Assembly (NCBI GenBank): GCA_016933535.1
Contig: JAFGAS010000061.1
Location: 111,238-175,237 of the forward strand
Length of the DNA: 64,000 nucleotides
Direction: 5' to 3'
Source: Candidatus Zymogenaceae bacterium
GTDB lineage: Bacteria > Desulfobacterota > Zymogenia > Zymogenales > Zymogenaceae
Made by a program: the position numbers and the translations under genes. Position 1 is the stretch's first letter, and the number at the start of each line of letters is the position of its first letter. The notes under the pieces are model-generated. The model was not told where the DNA came from and searched no databases. It saw only the letters and a list, made by a program, of their open reading frames with translations. This document shows positions 9,213 through 19,889 of the stretch, in pieces.

Positions 9213-9821
9213 ATGCAGATGAAAAGATATGTCGGTATAGTTATAACGGTGTTCTGTCTCTGTTCTTTCGCCGTAGGGGCCGCGGCCGCGCCCCTGACGC
9301 CGCAGGACAAGGAGCAGCTCAAATGGCTTTTCGGGATGCTGGAGACCTCCGTCAACCAGGGAGACGCCCAGGGGATCGTCAACCTGTTTTCGCCCAACAT
9401 GCCCCAGGAGAGGCGAAATGCACTGACCAACAGCATCTACGCGACGATAGCCGGCAAAGGAATCAGGCTCTCGTTCTTCCCGAACCTATCCGACGAGAGC
9501 ATCAAGGAGATTCAGCCCGGGGTCCTGTATGAGGTGACCGGGAACTTCAAGGCCGAGGGACCGCAGTGGAACGTATCGGGCCTTTCGGCAACGTTTACGG
9601 TGGAGCGGGTCGGTTACTATTTCTATATCTATGATACGAACCTTCTCGACAAGATGGGCCCGGGGGCGGTCTTCAAGACCCTGGGGGTCGTCTTTCTCAT
9701 TATCGGGGTGGTTTTTCTGCTGGGTATCATCGGTGTGATCATCATCGTCATCCTGATCGTAAGGAGCCAGAAAAAGAAGAAGGCGGTGGTGGGTTCCGGT
9801 GACGGCCCGGGGACGGTATAG
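9213..9821 (+). CDS. exported, C-terminally membrane-anchored protein of unknown function
   Basis: A 202-residue protein I do not recognise. It has a signal peptide (about residues 1-26, ending AVGAAAA) and a soluble extracytoplasmic part of about 120 residues. A strongly hydrophobic helix follows (about 156-188, rich in Ile and Val), then a basic RSQKKKK cytoplasmic tail. The soluble part (LKWLFGMLETSVNQGDAQGIVNLFSPNM) resembles small NTF2-like or SnoaL-like domains in style, which is only a guess. The ATG at 9213 has a good GAGGAG ribosome-binding site, and the gene lies 18 bases after rarA, so it may be cotranscribed with it. Confidence 0.65.
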   Translation: MQMKRYVGIVITVFCLCSFAVGAAAAPLTPQDKEQLKWLFGMLETSVNQGDAQGIVNLFSPNMPQERRNALTNSIYATIAGKGIRLSFFPNLSDESIKEIQPGVLYEVTGNFKAEGPQWNVSGLSATFTVERVGYYFYIYDTNLLDKMGPGAVFKTLGVVFLIIGVVFLLGIIGVIIIVILIVRSQKKKKAVVGSGDGPGTV

Positions 9822-10249
9822 CCGTATAATAAACAAATCCAGAGAGAACTCCGCCGGGAAAACGTTACGGCGTTGATGGTCGCAATGCAAACGCCCGTTT
9901 GTCGGAAATGAGACCACGCGCGGCCGCCGGCATCGGTCGGTAACGGCGCAGGGCCCGACGACGAGCGTTTTTGCACCACTTGTCCGGTAACTATGGTTTG
10001 GCCCAATCGGCGCCGGAAGGCCTTCGGGGACCGGCGGATCAGGACCGTCGCGCCCGTCCGGCCCGCGTGCATCGGCAGCCGGCTCAAAAAAATGAGCATC
10101 CGGGCACATATAGGGTTGCCATCGGGTACCGTATTGTTGTAGTATCTCCCGGTGAGGCCGCGGTCTTCCGAGAGCGGCGCGCAACAGCATAAAACCAAAC
10201 GATGATTATGCGCTGAAAGGATCCCGCTATCGACGGTAATGTACCACAT
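9822..10249. other. intergenic stretch without a recognisable gene
   Basis: About 430 GC-rich bases between the membrane-anchored unknown and the Na/Pi cotransporter. Short ORFs exist on both strands, but none has a ribosome-binding site or a protein-like composition. I see no clear promoter hexamers and no structured RNA that I can name. Confidence 0.5.
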
Positions 10250-11914
10250 ATGATCTTCGGCATTATGGGGGGACTGGGGCTTTTTTTCTTCGGTATCCGC
10301 ACCATGGGCGACGGCCTCCAGAAATACGCCGGGGACCGTCTCAGAAATTTCCTCAAGAGCATCACCAAAAACCGCTTTATCGGCGCGATTACGGGGCTGA
10401 TCGTTACGGCGATTATTCAGTCCAGCAGCGCCACCACCGTCATGACGGTGAGCCTGGTCAACGCCGGTCTTATCACGCTGGCCCAGGCCATCGGGGTGAT
10501 CTTAGGCGCCAATATCGGCACCACGGTAACCGCCCAGCTCATCGCCTTTAGGATTCAGGATTATTGCCTGCCGATACTGGGTATCGGGGTCATCCTCTAC
10601 CTTTTCTTCAAGAAAGAGAAGATCGTCTATTTCGGCCAGATCCTCATGGGCTTCGGGATGCTTTTCTTCGGGCTCCTCATCATGTCGGACGCCTTCGTCT
10701 TCCTGAGAGAGTCCCAGAAGGTCCTCGACCTTTTCGCCAGCCTGGACGGGTTTCCCCTTATCGCGGTCTTTATCGGCACGGTCTTCACAATGATCATGCA
10801 GAGCTCATCGGTTACCGTCGGTATTACGATGGCCCTGGCAACGACCGGCCTTATCTCGTTTCCGACGAGCGCCGCCATCATCCTCGGCGACAATATCGGG
10901 ACCACGATTACCGCCCAGCTCGCCTCTCTCGGAACCAATATCAGCGCACGGAGAACTGCCTGGGCCCACACGATGTTTAACGTCATCGGGGTTTGCTATA
11001 TCTTCTTGCTCCTGCCCTACTACGTAAAGCTTATCAATCTGATTACTCCGGGAGACGTGGGATTTATCATCACCACGTCCGCCGAGGCCGCGCGGTTTAA
11101 TATGAATATCGGGGATGCCCCCTATGTCGCGCGGCATATCGCCAATGCACACTCCATCTTCAACATTCTCAACGTTATTCTGTTCCTGCCGATGATCGGC
11201 GGACTTGTCAAAGTCGTCAGCTGGATCGTGCCGGGAGAAGTGGAAACGGAAGAAGAATTCCATCTCGTCTACCTCAAGGGACAGATCATCTCACCGGTTA
11301 TTGCGGTGGAAGAGGCGCGAAACGAGACTGTCCGGATGGCGCGTTTTACCTTAGATATGCTTGACGATGACATGCGGGCGCTCCTGAACGACGATATCAA
11401 GAGGCTCGATAACGTCAGGCGGCTCGAGGGACGGGTAGATGTCCTGCAAAAAGAGATCACCGCCTATTGCGTCCAGATATCGCAGGAATCGATCACTCCC
11501 GAGGTCTCGAAAGATATCACGTCGCTTATCAACATGGTCAATAATATCGAGAGGATCGGGGATCACTGCGATAACCTGAGCGAGCTCATCGAGAAAAAGA
11601 AGGTCGGGAAATACACTTTTTCCGAGGAGGCGACCGACGGGATACGGGATATCTACCATGAAACACGTCACTTCCTGGAGTTCGTGATTTCGGGCATGGT
11701 GCGGCAGGAAGGCAGCATCAAGCCGGAGGCCGATCGGTTTGAAAAACGAATCAACTACCTTGAAGATACCCTGCGGCAGGCCCACATCGACCGTTTGAAC
11801 GCGGCAACGTGCAGCGTCGAATCCGGCCTCGTCTTCATCGACATACTGACAAATTTCGAAAAAATCGGGGACCACGTTTTCAACGTCGCCGAGGCCGTCG
11901 TTGGCATCAAGTGA
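10250..11914 (+). CDS. Na+/phosphate cotransporter (NptA/PNaS family) with C-terminal PhoU-like domain
   Basis: A 554-residue membrane transporter. The N-terminal half holds the two inverted PNaS repeats, each with the QSSSA/T signature: TAIIQSSSATTVM near residue 60 and TMIMQSSSVTVGI near 185. Each is followed by GANIGTT or GDNIGTT. After about residue 340 a PhoU-like helical domain follows, typical of the YjbB/NptA subtype. It should drive sodium-coupled phosphate movement across the inner membrane. The ATG at 10250 has no strong ribosome-binding site. A PstS-like gene follows in the same direction, so phosphate handling is the shared theme. Confidence 0.9.
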   Translation: MIFGIMGGLGLFFFGIRTMGDGLQKYAGDRLRNFLKSITKNRFIGAITGLIVTAIIQSSSATTVMTVSLVNAGLITLAQAIGVILGANIGTTVTAQLIAFRIQDYCLPILGIGVILYLFFKKEKIVYFGQILMGFGMLFFGLLIMSDAFVFLRESQKVLDLFASLDGFPLIAVFIGTVFTMIMQSSSVTVGITMALATTGLISFPTSAAIILGDNIGTTITAQLASLGTNISARRTAWAHTMFNVIGVCYIFLLLPYYVKLINLITPGDVGFIITTSAEAARFNMNIGDAPYVARHIANAHSIFNILNVILFLPMIGGLVKVVSWIVPGEVETEEEFHLVYLKGQIISPVIAVEEARNETVRMARFTLDMLDDDMRALLNDDIKRLDNVRRLEGRVDVLQKEITAYCVQISQESITPEVSKDITSLINMVNNIERIGDHCDNLSELIEKKKVGKYTFSEEATDGIRDIYHETRHFLEFVISGMVRQEGSIKPEADRFEKRINYLEDTLRQAHIDRLNAATCSVESGLVFIDILTNFEKIGDHVFNVAEAVVGIK

Positions 11915-12055
11915 CGCCAACCCGTCCGGCGTTATAAACCGGGTCGATCGGGTAGCTCGGCACGGGAGACGGTTTTCCGTAGGGGAACCTGCCGGGCTCC
12001 CCTTTGGCGGCGGGTGATCGATCAGGGCTTTTTTATCTGAGATGGAGGGATTTCA

Positions 12056-13090
12056 ATGGTGAAAAAGATCCTCATCCCCGTCGTCTTGCTTATCGCGGCC
12101 CTACTCATTGCCGTCCCCTTTTTTACGCGCAATGAACAGCTTCTTGGGGCCGGCGCGACATTTCCCCACCCGCTCTATTCCGGGATGTTCAGCGCATACT
12201 ACCGTCTCACCGGCGTCAGGATTAACTACGAGGGGATAGGCTCGGGCGGCGGAATTCAGCAGCTCCTGAAAAAATCGATCGATTTCGGCGGGACCGAAAT
12301 GCCGATCGAGGATGAGAGCGCCGGAAATATCGTTCATATCCCGATTGCCGTTGGCGGCGTGGCGGTCACCTATAATCTTCCCGAAAATCCCCCCATGAGA
12401 TTTTCCCGCAGCCTCATCACGGATATCTTTCTCGGTCGGGTTACCACATGGAAGGACCCCGCTGTGGTTCGCGATAATCCGGGTGTTAGGCTTCCCGATC
12501 TTCCTATTATCGTGGTCTATCGATCAGACGGAAGCGGTACCAACGCCCTTTTTACCGGGTATTTGTCCCTGGTCGACCCCCATTTTGAAAAAATCGTGGG
12601 GACGGGGCTTTCCGTCACGTGGCCGGTGGGTGTCGGGGCCAAGGGAAATGCCGGGGTGGCAGGGCTCGTGAAAAATATCAGCGGGAGCATCGGCTACCTG
12701 GAGCTTGCCTATGCGCTGACCGCCCGACTGCCGGTGGCCGCCATCGAAAACGAATCGGGCGTGTTCGTTGAGCCGACTCTGGCCTCGACGGAAATATGCG
12801 CCGACGTGCCGATACCCGACGATACGCGGATAGTGTTGGTGAATACCGACGAACCGTCCGGGTACCCGATCTCCGGGTTCACGTGGCTGATCCTCTTTGG
12901 CGATCTCGGCGAGGGGGGAATGTCGCAAAAACAGGCGCGGGCGTTGGTGGATCTCATCTGGTGGATGACACACGACGGGCAGCGGTTCTGCGCGCCGCTA
13001 CAATACGCGCCGTTGCCCGCAGACGTGGTAGGCAAGGCGGAGCGGATTATTGAATCGATTACCTACGAGGGGAGGCCTGTCCATCGGTGA
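12056..13090 (+). CDS. phosphate ABC transporter substrate-binding protein (PstS-like)
   Basis: A 344-residue periplasmic binding protein with an N-terminal hydrophobic signal or anchor (about residues 1-24) that lacks a lipobox. Typical PstS motifs are visible: GAGATFPHPLYSGMF, YEGIGSGGGIQQ, DFGGTEMPI and the phosphate-binding loop YRSDGSGTNALFTGYL. In its family it delivers phosphate to the PstCAB transporter, but no pstC, pstA, pstB or phoU gene follows. The next features are a terminator and tRNA genes on the other strand. The start at 12056 has a GGAGGG ribosome-binding site. The orphan state next to a Na/Pi cotransporter is notable. Confidence 0.9.
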   Translation: MVKKILIPVVLLIAALLIAVPFFTRNEQLLGAGATFPHPLYSGMFSAYYRLTGVRINYEGIGSGGGIQQLLKKSIDFGGTEMPIEDESAGNIVHIPIAVGGVAVTYNLPENPPMRFSRSLITDIFLGRVTTWKDPAVVRDNPGVRLPDLPIIVVYRSDGSGTNALFTGYLSLVDPHFEKIVGTGLSVTWPVGVGAKGNAGVAGLVKNISGSIGYLELAYALTARLPVAAIENESGVFVEPTLASTEICADVPIPDDTRIVLVNTDEPSGYPISGFTWLILFGDLGEGGMSQKQARALVDLIWWMTHDGQRFCAPLQYAPLPADVVGKAERIIESITYEGRPVHR

Positions 13091-13135
13091 AGCCCGGAAG
13101 TCATCTTACTATAATTCCCCGTCGATCCCGCGTAC

Positions 13136-13167
13136 GAAAAACGGCCCCTGCAAAAGCAGGGACCGTT
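13136..13167 (-). terminator. terminator of the tRNA-Val/tRNA-Asp transcript
   Basis: Read leftward, AACGGTCCCTGC pairs with GCAGGGGCCGTT around a TTTT loop and is followed by a run of T. It lies just past the 3' end of tRNA-Asp, and on the plus strand it could also limit transcription from the PstS gene. Confidence 0.8.
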
Positions 13168-13177
13168 ATCTTTATTC

Positions 13178-13254
<77 letters not shown>

Positions 13255-13354
13255 GATTCCTTTCTCTTCCCGACGGCTCTTCGCCCTCCACTGGGATGAT
13301 GAAACGCGATATTGGCTCTTCCCTTTTCTCCCATCCGTGCACACACGGACAATT

Positions 13355-13430
13355 TGGTAGGCGGAACAGGGTTTGAACCTGTGACCCCCGGCTTGTAAGG
13401 CCGGTGCTCTCCCAACTGAGCTACCCGCCC
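13355..13430 (-). tRNA. tRNA-Val (TAC)
   Basis: A 76-base cloverleaf on the minus strand with encoded CCA. The anticodon arm is CCGGC-CTTACAA-GCCGG, giving TAC; the T-loop is TTCAAAC. It is the first gene of a two-tRNA transcript with tRNA-Asp. Confidence 0.95.
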
Positions 13431-13454
13431 CTGAGCCCTGCCGTAAGATTTACA

Positions 13455-13483
13455 ATATTCTCACGACGCGGCCGTCTTGTCAA
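13455..13483 (-). promoter_or_regulatory. sigma-70 promoter for tRNA-Val/tRNA-Asp
   Basis: On the minus strand TTGACA (13478-13483), a 17-bp spacer and GAATAT (13455-13460) lie about 25 bases ahead of the mature tRNA-Val 5' end. The -35 context CTTGACAAG is identical at the other two tRNA promoters in this window. Confidence 0.6.
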
Positions 13484-13597
13484 GAAAAAATAGGGATGCG
13501 ATCAAAAAGTAAAACGGGCAATCGGAGGCCTCGAAAACGCGGCGGAATCCCTCGGAAGTCGGGTGTAGCGCTCCGTATTACAGCCCGAGTGGTCATC

Positions 13598-13637
13598 AAA
13601 AACGGATCGGGACACCCCTTGATGAGGGATGTCCCGA
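13598..13637 (-). terminator. terminator of lon
   Basis: Downstream of lon on the minus strand, TCGGGACATCCC pairs with GGGGTGTCCCGA around a short loop. After TCCG it is followed by five T residues. It separates lon from the downstream tRNA promoter. Confidence 0.75.
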
Positions 13638-13674
13638 ATAAAAAAGGAGGCAACGGAACTATCTGTCCGTTTTC

Positions 13675-16128
13675 CTAGTGAGCCGCGACACGATCCTCCC
13701 GGGACGGCGTCACTTCCTTTACGAATTCTCGTTCTTTCTCTTCCCTGTTTTTTCTGAAGAAACCGTCCGGATCGTCCAGGACGAGGGCTTTTCTCAGCAC
13801 CTGGTCCATGTGATCGGCAAAGACGATCTTGAGGGATTTCTTTATCCGGTCCGGCACGTCCTCGAGGTCCTTTTGGTTTTCCGACGGGATAATGACCTCT
13901 TTGATGCCGCCGCGGTTTGCAGCAAGGAGTTTTTCCTTGAGGCCGCCGATGGGAAGCACCCGTCCTCTGAGGGTGATCTCGCCGGTCATGGAGAGGTCAC
14001 GCCTGACCTTTATTTTGGTGAGGGCCGAGGCGATGGCGGTTGCCATCGTGATGCCCGCCGAAGGGCCGTCTTTCGGTATGGCACCCTCGGGGACGTGAAT
14101 GTGCAGGTCGATATTCTGATAGAAGTCGCGATCCAGCCCCAGCTCATCGGCGCGGCTACGAACGTAGCTCATGGCCGCCTGAGCGCTCTCCTGCATGACC
14201 TCGCCGAGCTTCCCGGTAATGGTCAGCTTCCCCTTTCCCGGTACAACGCTCACTTCGATAGTGAGGAGCTCGCCGCCGACCTCGGTCCAGGCCATACCGG
14301 TGGCGATGCCGATCGTATCTTCTTCCTCAAGCTTGCCGTAGCGGAATCGAGGGATTCCGAGGTATTTCTTGACCTTGGCGGGACTGATGAACACCGAGTG
14401 ATCGGGCCCATACTTGACCACCTCCTTGGCAACTTTGCGGCAAATGGAGCCGATTTCACGCTCCAGGTTTCGCACGCCGGATTCCCGCGTATAGTTGCGG
14501 ATGACCACCAGCATCGCCTTATCGGAAAAGGACATGTTATTGTCCTTAAGGCCGTTTTCATCCGTCTGCTTTCTGACCAGAAACTGCTGGGCGATATTGA
14601 GCTTCTCGATCTCGGTGTAGCTGTCGATCTGGATGATCTCCATTCTATCCTGCAGTGGTCTGGGAATATTGTGCAGGACGTTTGCCGTGGTAATGAACAT
14701 CACCTTTGACAGGTCGTAGTCAAGGTCGAGATAGTGATCATTGAACGTGTTGTTCTGTTCGGGGTCCAGCACCTCCAACAGCGCCGCCGACGGGTCGCCG
14801 CGAAAATCGGTACTCATCTTGTCCACTTCGTCCATGAGGTAGACGGGATTGGAGGATTTCGACTTCTTCAGGTACTGTATGATCTTGCCGGGCAGCGCGC
14901 CGATATAGGTACGCCGATGTCCCCTGATCTCTGCCTCGTCACGTACGCCTCCCAGCGAGAGTCTCACAAAATTACGCCCGCTGGCCCTGGCGATTGACTT
15001 GCCCAGCGAGGTCTTGCCGACACCCGGAGGACCGACGAAGCACAGGATGGGGCCCTTCATGTCCTGCTTGAGGTGTTTGACCGCGAGGTATTCGAGGATT
15101 CGCTCCTTGGGCTTTTTGAGGCCGTAGTGATCCTCCTCCAGGATGCGGGCCGCCTCGTCGATATCAAGCTTGTCCTCGGTGTACTCGTTCCAGGGCAGAG
15201 CCAGTATCCAGTCGAGGTAGTTTCTGATAACGGTGGCCTCCGCACTCATCGGAGACATCATCTTGAGCTTTTTAAGCTCCTTATCGGCGCGATCCCGCGC
15301 CTCATCGGAAAGCTTTTTCTTCTTGATCTTGTCTTCGATTTCCTTGATCTCGGTCTTGAATTCGTCTTTTTCTCCCAGCTCCTTCTGTATAGCCCGCATC
15401 TGCTCGTTGAGGTAGTATTCCTTCTGTGTCCGTTCCATCTGTTTCTTGACGCGATTCTTGATCCGCCGCTCGATCTGGAGGATCTCAATCTCACTCTGCA
15501 TAAACGAGAGGACCTTTTCGAGTCGCTCGGCGGGTTTTTCGAGCTCGAGCACCGACTGCTTTTCGTCGAGCTTCAGGTTGAGATGTGTAATGATCGTATC
15601 GGCCAGCCGTGCAGGTTCACTGATGGACGCCACCGAGAGAATCATCTCGGGCGGGATCTTACGGTTGAGCTTGGCGTACGTCTCGAAGGTGCTGTTGACG
15701 GAGCGTATCAGTGCCTCGACCTCCGGAGTGATCTCGTTGTCTTCGTCGATGAGCTGGGTATCCACCAGGAAGTATTCTTCGTTAGGTACGAATCGGTTTA
15801 TGCGAGCCCGCTGCTTTCCCTCGACAAGGACCTTTACCGTTCCGTCGGGAAGGCGCAGCAACTGGATGATGACCCCTACCGTGCCTACCGAATAGATCTG
15901 GTCCGGAGTGGGGTCGTCCATCTTGGCGTTGTGCTGGGCGGAAAGAAGAATGTTCTTGTCGGCGGACATCGCCGATTCAAGGGCGTTGATGGATTTCTTT
16001 CTTCCCACAAACAGGGGGACAACCATATGGGGAAAGATGATAATATCCCGCAAAGGCAACAGGGGAATCAGATTTTCATCCTGTGTGCTGTTGTTGGATA
16101 GGTCATCCTTTTCGTTTTTGAAAAACAT
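13675..16128 (-). CDS. lon: ATP-dependent protease Lon
   Basis: An 817-residue LonA protease, the usual length. The order is the N-terminal substrate-binding domain ([24 protein letters not shown]), a coiled region, the AAA+ domain with Walker [14 protein letters not shown], and the protease domain. The catalytic Ser lies in PKDGPSAGI (about residue 690), with the dyad Lys downstream in [10 protein letters not shown]. It degrades misfolded and regulatory proteins in the cytoplasm. It is the last gene of the leftward tig-clpP-clpX-lon cluster, 40 bases after clpX, with a GGAGAA ribosome-binding site. Confidence 0.97.
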   Translation of the reverse strand: MFFKNEKDDLSNNSTQDENLIPLLPLRDIIIFPHMVVPLFVGRKKSINALESAMSADKNILLSAQHNAKMDDPTPDQIYSVGTVGVIIQLLRLPDGTVKVLVEGKQRARINRFVPNEEYFLVDTQLIDEDNEITPEVEALIRSVNSTFETYAKLNRKIPPEMILSVASISEPARLADTIITHLNLKLDEKQSVLELEKPAERLEKVLSFMQSEIEILQIERRIKNRVKKQMERTQKEYYLNEQMRAIQKELGEKDEFKTEIKEIEDKIKKKKLSDEARDRADKELKKLKMMSPMSAEATVIRNYLDWILALPWNEYTEDKLDIDEAARILEEDHYGLKKPKERILEYLAVKHLKQDMKGPILCFVGPPGVGKTSLGKSIARASGRNFVRLSLGGVRDEAEIRGHRRTYIGALPGKIIQYLKKSKSSNPVYLMDEVDKMSTDFRGDPSAALLEVLDPEQNNTFNDHYLDLDYDLSKVMFITTANVLHNIPRPLQDRMEIIQIDSYTEIEKLNIAQQFLVRKQTDENGLKDNNMSFSDKAMLVVIRNYTRESGVRNLEREIGSICRKVAKEVVKYGPDHSVFISPAKVKKYLGIPRFRYGKLEEEDTIGIATGMAWTEVGGELLTIEVSVVPGKGKLTITGKLGEVMQESAQAAMSYVRSRADELGLDRDFYQNIDLHIHVPEGAIPKDGPSAGITMATAIASALTKIKVRRDLSMTGEITLRGRVLPIGGLKEKLLAANRGGIKEVIIPSENQKDLEDVPDRIKKSLKIVFADHMDQVLRKALVLDDPDGFFRKNREEKEREFVKEVTPSREDRVAAH

Positions 16129-16168
16129 TGTATACGTTCTCCTCGTATTCGACTAAAAATCGACGACA

Positions 16169-17416
16169 TTAGGCCGATTTTTCATAGAGTATTATCGGAT
16201 TTTCCTTTTTCATCACCACGCCTTCGTTGATGATGCATTCCTTGATGTTTTTCTGAGAGGGAATCTCATACATCAGGTCAAGCATTATATTCTCCATAAT
16301 GGAGCGAAGCCCCCGCGCTCCCGATCCCCGCTCGATGGCCAGCTTGGAGATGGACGACAGCGCACCATCGGTGAACCGGAGCTTGACTTTTTCGAAATCG
16401 AACAGTTTCTGATACTGTTTGACAAGGGCGTTCTTTGGGGTTGTCAGGATTTTCATGAGCGCCTCCTCCGAGAGATCCGTCAGCGAGGCAATAACCGGCA
16501 ACCGACCCACAAATTCGGGGATAAGGCCGTACTTGATCAAGTCCTGGGGTTGAACCTGGATCAGGGTGGCCCCGATATCCATTTCCTTCTTCTTCTTGAT
16601 ATCCGCGCCGAATCCAAGGGTCTTGGAGTGGAGGCGCCGCTCGACGATCTTTTCCAGGCCCGTGAATGCCCCTCCGCATATAAACAGGATATTGGTGGTA
16701 TCGACGGGCAGGAACTCCTGCTGGGGATGTTTTCTGCCGCCCTTGGGGGGTACGTTGGCGATCGTCCCCTCGATGATTTTGAGGAGGGCCTGCTGTACTC
16801 CCTCACCCGATACGTCCCGGGTGATGGAAGGATTTTCGCTCTTGCGCGAGATCTTATCCACTTCGTCGATATAGACGATGCCCCGGGAGGCCTTCTCTAT
16901 ATCGTAGTCGGAGGCCTGCAGGAGGTTGAGGATGATGTTTTCCACGTCCTCGCCCACGTAGCCGGCCTCGGTGAGGCTCGTGGCGTCGGCGATCGTAAAC
17001 GGAACCTTCAGGAACTTCGCCAACGTCTGGGCCAGCAGGGTCTTTCCCGATCCGGTGGGGCCGAGAAGCAGGATATTGCTTTTTTGAAGCTCAATATCGC
17101 CGGCCTTGGTATCACAATCGATTCGCTTGTAATGGTTGTGGACGGCCACCGAGAGGATTTTTTTTGCCCATTCCTGGCCGACGACATATTCATCAAGAAA
17201 CTGCTTTATCTCGACCGGTTTTGGTATCTCGGAGCGTGTACGGGAGAGTTCCTCGCGTTCGTATTCCTCGGCAATAATGTCATTGCAGAGCTCGACGCAT
17301 TCATCGCAAATAAAGCTCGTCGGGCCGGCAATCAGTTTCTTGACGTCTTTCTGGTTTTTGCCGCAGAACGAGCAGAACATCCCCCGCTCTCTATCCTTTT
17401 CCCTGAAATCATCCAT
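16169..17416 (-). CDS. clpX: ATP-dependent Clp protease ATP-binding subunit ClpX
   Basis: A 415-residue unfoldase that feeds substrates to ClpP. It opens with a four-cysteine zinc finger ([11 protein letters not shown] then CDECVELC) for substrate and adaptor binding. It then has Walker [13 protein letters not shown], Walker [10 protein letters not shown], the [19 protein letters not shown] loop, and the family C-terminus. Length and motifs are standard. It lies 86 bases downstream of clpP on the same strand and is probably cotranscribed with it. Confidence 0.97.
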   Translation of the reverse strand: MDDFREKDRERGMFCSFCGKNQKDVKKLIAGPTSFICDECVELCNDIIAEEYEREELSRTRSEIPKPVEIKQFLDEYVVGQEWAKKILSVAVHNHYKRIDCDTKAGDIELQKSNILLLGPTGSGKTLLAQTLAKFLKVPFTIADATSLTEAGYVGEDVENIILNLLQASDYDIEKASRGIVYIDEVDKISRKSENPSITRDVSGEGVQQALLKIIEGTIANVPPKGGRKHPQQEFLPVDTTNILFICGGAFTGLEKIVERRLHSKTLGFGADIKKKKEMDIGATLIQVQPQDLIKYGLIPEFVGRLPVIASLTDLSEEALMKILTTPKNALVKQYQKLFDFEKVKLRFTDGALSSISKLAIERGSGARGLRSIMENIMLDLMYEIPSQKNIKECIINEGVVMKKENPIILYEKSA

Positions 17417-17502
17417 AAGTATAACCTTTTTCGTATACTATACCGTTTGATATACCGACGAACGGCCGTGCCGCACTCGGTTGATATCCCGTTTGACAAC
17501 CG

Positions 17503-18087
17503 TTACTTTCTCTTTGACATAATTTCGTCGACCAGTCCGTATTCCTTTGCCTGGCTACCCGTCATGAAAAAGTCACGGTCCGAATCGGCGGTTACTTGCT
17601 CGATGGGCTGCCCCGTGTGCCTGGAGAGTATCTGGTTCAACTCTTCTTTGACTCGAAGGATCTCCCGGGCATGGATATCGATATCGGAGGCCTGTCCCTC
17701 AAAGCCTCCCATGACCTGGTGGATGAGAATGCGCGCGTGGGGCAGTGAGTAGCGTTTTCCCTTTGCGCCGGCCGTCAACAAGACCGCCCCCATGGAAGCC
17801 GCTTGGCCGATACAGATGGTGGAGACGCTGGGTTTGATATACTGCATGGTGTCGTATATCGCAAGTCCAGCCGTAACAATTCCGCCGGGCGAGTTTATAT
17901 AGAAGCTGATATCCTTGTCGGGATCTTCCGCCTCCAGAAAAAGCATCTGGGCGATGATTACGTTTGCCACTTCATCGGTAATGGGCGTACCCAGGAAGAT
18001 GACCCGATCCTTGAGGAGCCTCGAGTAAATGTCAAACGCCCGCTCTCCGCGGCCGTCCTGCTCAACTACAATTGGGATGAGCGCCAT
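17503..18087 (-). CDS. clpP: ATP-dependent Clp protease proteolytic subunit ClpP
   Basis: The 194-residue serine protease subunit that forms the tetradecameric chamber. The catalytic Ser lies in [11 protein letters not shown] and the His in [10 protein letters not shown]. The start [10 protein letters not shown] is the standard family start, and AAGGA lies seven bases before its ATG (18085-18087). An ATG five codons earlier (18102) lacks a ribosome-binding site, so I prefer the inner one. A promoter with consensus -35 lies upstream (18170-18198), so clpP-clpX-lon can be transcribed separately from tig. Confidence 0.96.
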   Translation of the reverse strand: MALIPIVVEQDGRGERAFDIYSRLLKDRVIFLGTPITDEVANVIIAQMLFLEAEDPDKDISFYINSPGGIVTAGLAIYDTMQYIKPSVSTICIGQAASMGAVLLTAGAKGKRYSLPHARILIHQVMGGFEGQASDIDIHAREILRVKEELNQILSRHTGQPIEQVTADSDRDFFMTGSQAKEYGLVDEIMSKRK

Positions 18088-18169
18088 AGAGTTATCCTTC
18101 ATATCTATTTTTAAGGGGGTTGATCATCGGGCGTCTGCCGCCCCCGATGAATATTGCCCCCTCATTGAT

Positions 18170-18198
18170 AAGATAGTGCTCTGTATCGGTTCTGTCAA
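18170..18198 (-). promoter_or_regulatory. sigma-70 promoter for clpP(-clpX-lon)
   Basis: Minus-strand TTGACA (18193-18198), a 17-bp spacer and TATCTT (18170-18175). The transcript leader contains a GC hairpin (CATCGGG to CCCGATG, about 18124-18149) before the clpP ribosome-binding site. No heat-shock CIRCE element or sigma-32-type box is evident. Confidence 0.65.
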
Positions 18199-18385
18199 GC
18201 CGCGGATGTCATTTTTATCGGCCTTCGGCTTTTTTCGTGCGGTCCTTTTCGGCCGCGGACCCGGACTATTTTCGTGCCCGCTTACCCGAAATATGGGTTA
18301 TTCATCTCGTATTTGCAGCCGGCCGTCCCCGTCTCGCAAGAAAAATACGGTTTGACCAACCGCGCATTTGGGCTCCGGACTTTCT

Positions 18386-19720
18386 CTACTCGGCTTCTTC
18401 CGATTCCGTAGTTTCTCGAAATTCCTTGGATAATTTCTTAACCTCTTTTATTTTAACAAGCTTTGTCAGAAAATCAAGGGTTTTTTCCTCGGTCATCCGG
18501 GAGGCCAGATCGTCCCAGGCGTCGTCTTTGTCGTACCGTTTCTTCATGTCCTCGTATTTCATCTTCAGCGACTGGGCGTCATCTTTGAGCCGCTGCTGGG
18601 CCTCTTCCTTCGTGGTCGTGATGTCTTCCCGTTTGGCGATTTCTTCGAGGATAAGCCGGGCCTTAACTTCATATTCGGCTCTGGGTTTAATGGTCGCCAT
18701 CATCTCGTCGGGCTTGGCCTCCATCATTTCCAGGGAGAGCCCCTGGGAGCGCAGGCGCATTTCCGTATCCCGGATGATATCGAGGCTCTGGGCCTCGACG
18801 AGGGATTGGGGGGTCTCGATGGGGTGCTGCTCGACGAGTTTTTTTATAATGCGCCGGCTGACCGCCTGGTCTTCCCGTTTCCCGGCGGCCTCTTCGAGCC
18901 TCTTTTTGACGTCTTCCTTCAACGCCTTGAGGTTTTCGAATTCGCCGACGTCCTTGGCAAACTCATCGTCGATCTTGGGGAGGTTCTTGACCCGGATCTC
19001 CTTGATATCGACCTCAAACTGAATCCGCTTTCCGGCAAGATCCTTGACGTGATAGTCGGCCGGAAACTCGACCTCAAAACTGAGGTGTTGCCCCGATTCG
19101 GCGCCGATCAGGTGTTTTTCAAAATCCTCGATAAACCTTCCCGCCCCGATCTCGACGGGATAGTTTTCGGCCGCGGCTTCTTTGACGGGTTTGCCGTCGA
19201 TCGAGCCCGCGAAGCTGACGGTGACGATATCCCCCTTCTTGATGGGACGTTCCTTCTGCTCGGCCTCGATGGTGGCGTGGTTTTCGGCAAGCCGATCCAG
19301 GAAGGCGTCGATTTCCTTCTTGTCGATGTCTATCTTCAGGCGCTCGACCTCGATCGCCTTATAGTCGCAAAGCGTAATCTCCGGGGCTACCTCCACGGCG
19401 GCCGAATAGGTGAAATCCTGGCCCTCGGCGGCCCCCTCGGTGTCGACCTCGGGGTAGGATACCGGATGGACGCCGGCCTCGGTCAGCGCCTTGGAATAGG
19501 TATCGCCGAAGAGTTTTTCGGTGACGTCGGACTTTACCTGGTCCTTGAAAATCGATTTGAGGACATGGCGGGGGATCTTGCCGGGCCTGAATCCCTTGAC
19601 CTTTGCCTTTTTACCAAGGGCGACGTAGGCGTCTTCCACGGCGGAATCGACGACGTCCCGGGGGATAATGACGGTGATCTTTTTCTTGACGCTTGATACG
19701 TCTTCAACAGTAACCTTCAT
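18386..19720 (-). CDS. tig: trigger factor (ribosome-associated peptidyl-prolyl isomerase chaperone)
   Basis: A 444-residue chaperone that binds nascent chains at the ribosome exit. The N-terminal ribosome-binding domain carries the signature GFRPGKIPRHVLKS, where GFRxGK contacts protein L23. The FKBP-type domain (about residues 150-245, KGDIVTVSFAGSIDGKPV) and the long helical C-terminal domain follow. It precedes clpP as in many bacteria. The tRNA-Leu gene lies only 57 bases upstream on the same strand, with no promoter or terminator visible between them, so read-through from the tRNA promoter is possible. Confidence 0.95.
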   Translation of the reverse strand: MKVTVEDVSSVKKKITVIIPRDVVDSAVEDAYVALGKKAKVKGFRPGKIPRHVLKSIFKDQVKSDVTEKLFGDTYSKALTEAGVHPVSYPEVDTEGAAEGQDFTYSAAVEVAPEITLCDYKAIEVERLKIDIDKKEIDAFLDRLAENHATIEAEQKERPIKKGDIVTVSFAGSIDGKPVKEAAAENYPVEIGAGRFIEDFEKHLIGAESGQHLSFEVEFPADYHVKDLAGKRIQFEVDIKEIRVKNLPKIDDEFAKDVGEFENLKALKEDVKKRLEEAAGKREDQAVSRRIIKKLVEQHPIETPQSLVEAQSLDIIRDTEMRLRSQGLSLEMMEAKPDEMMATIKPRAEYEVKARLILEEIAKREDITTTKEEAQQRLKDDAQSLKMKYEDMKKRYDKDDAWDDLASRMTEEKTLDFLTKLVKIKEVKKLSKEFRETTESEEAE

Positions 19721-19776
19721 GGAAACGAACTCCTGATCGTATGATGGTTATGAGTGCGAAACGACGGGGCGGTGGG

Positions 19777-19862
<86 letters not shown>

Positions 19863-19889
19863 ACAGGGCGGAACGTAATGTAAAAATAA

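Noticed and set aside
13496..13678. 60-codon plus-strand ORF beside lon
   Set aside because: Lies over the lon terminator and tRNA promoter, is very basic, and has no ribosome-binding site.
13678..16101. Long plus-strand frames opposite lon
   Set aside because: Shadows of lon; leucine- and valine-rich low-complexity products with no family features.
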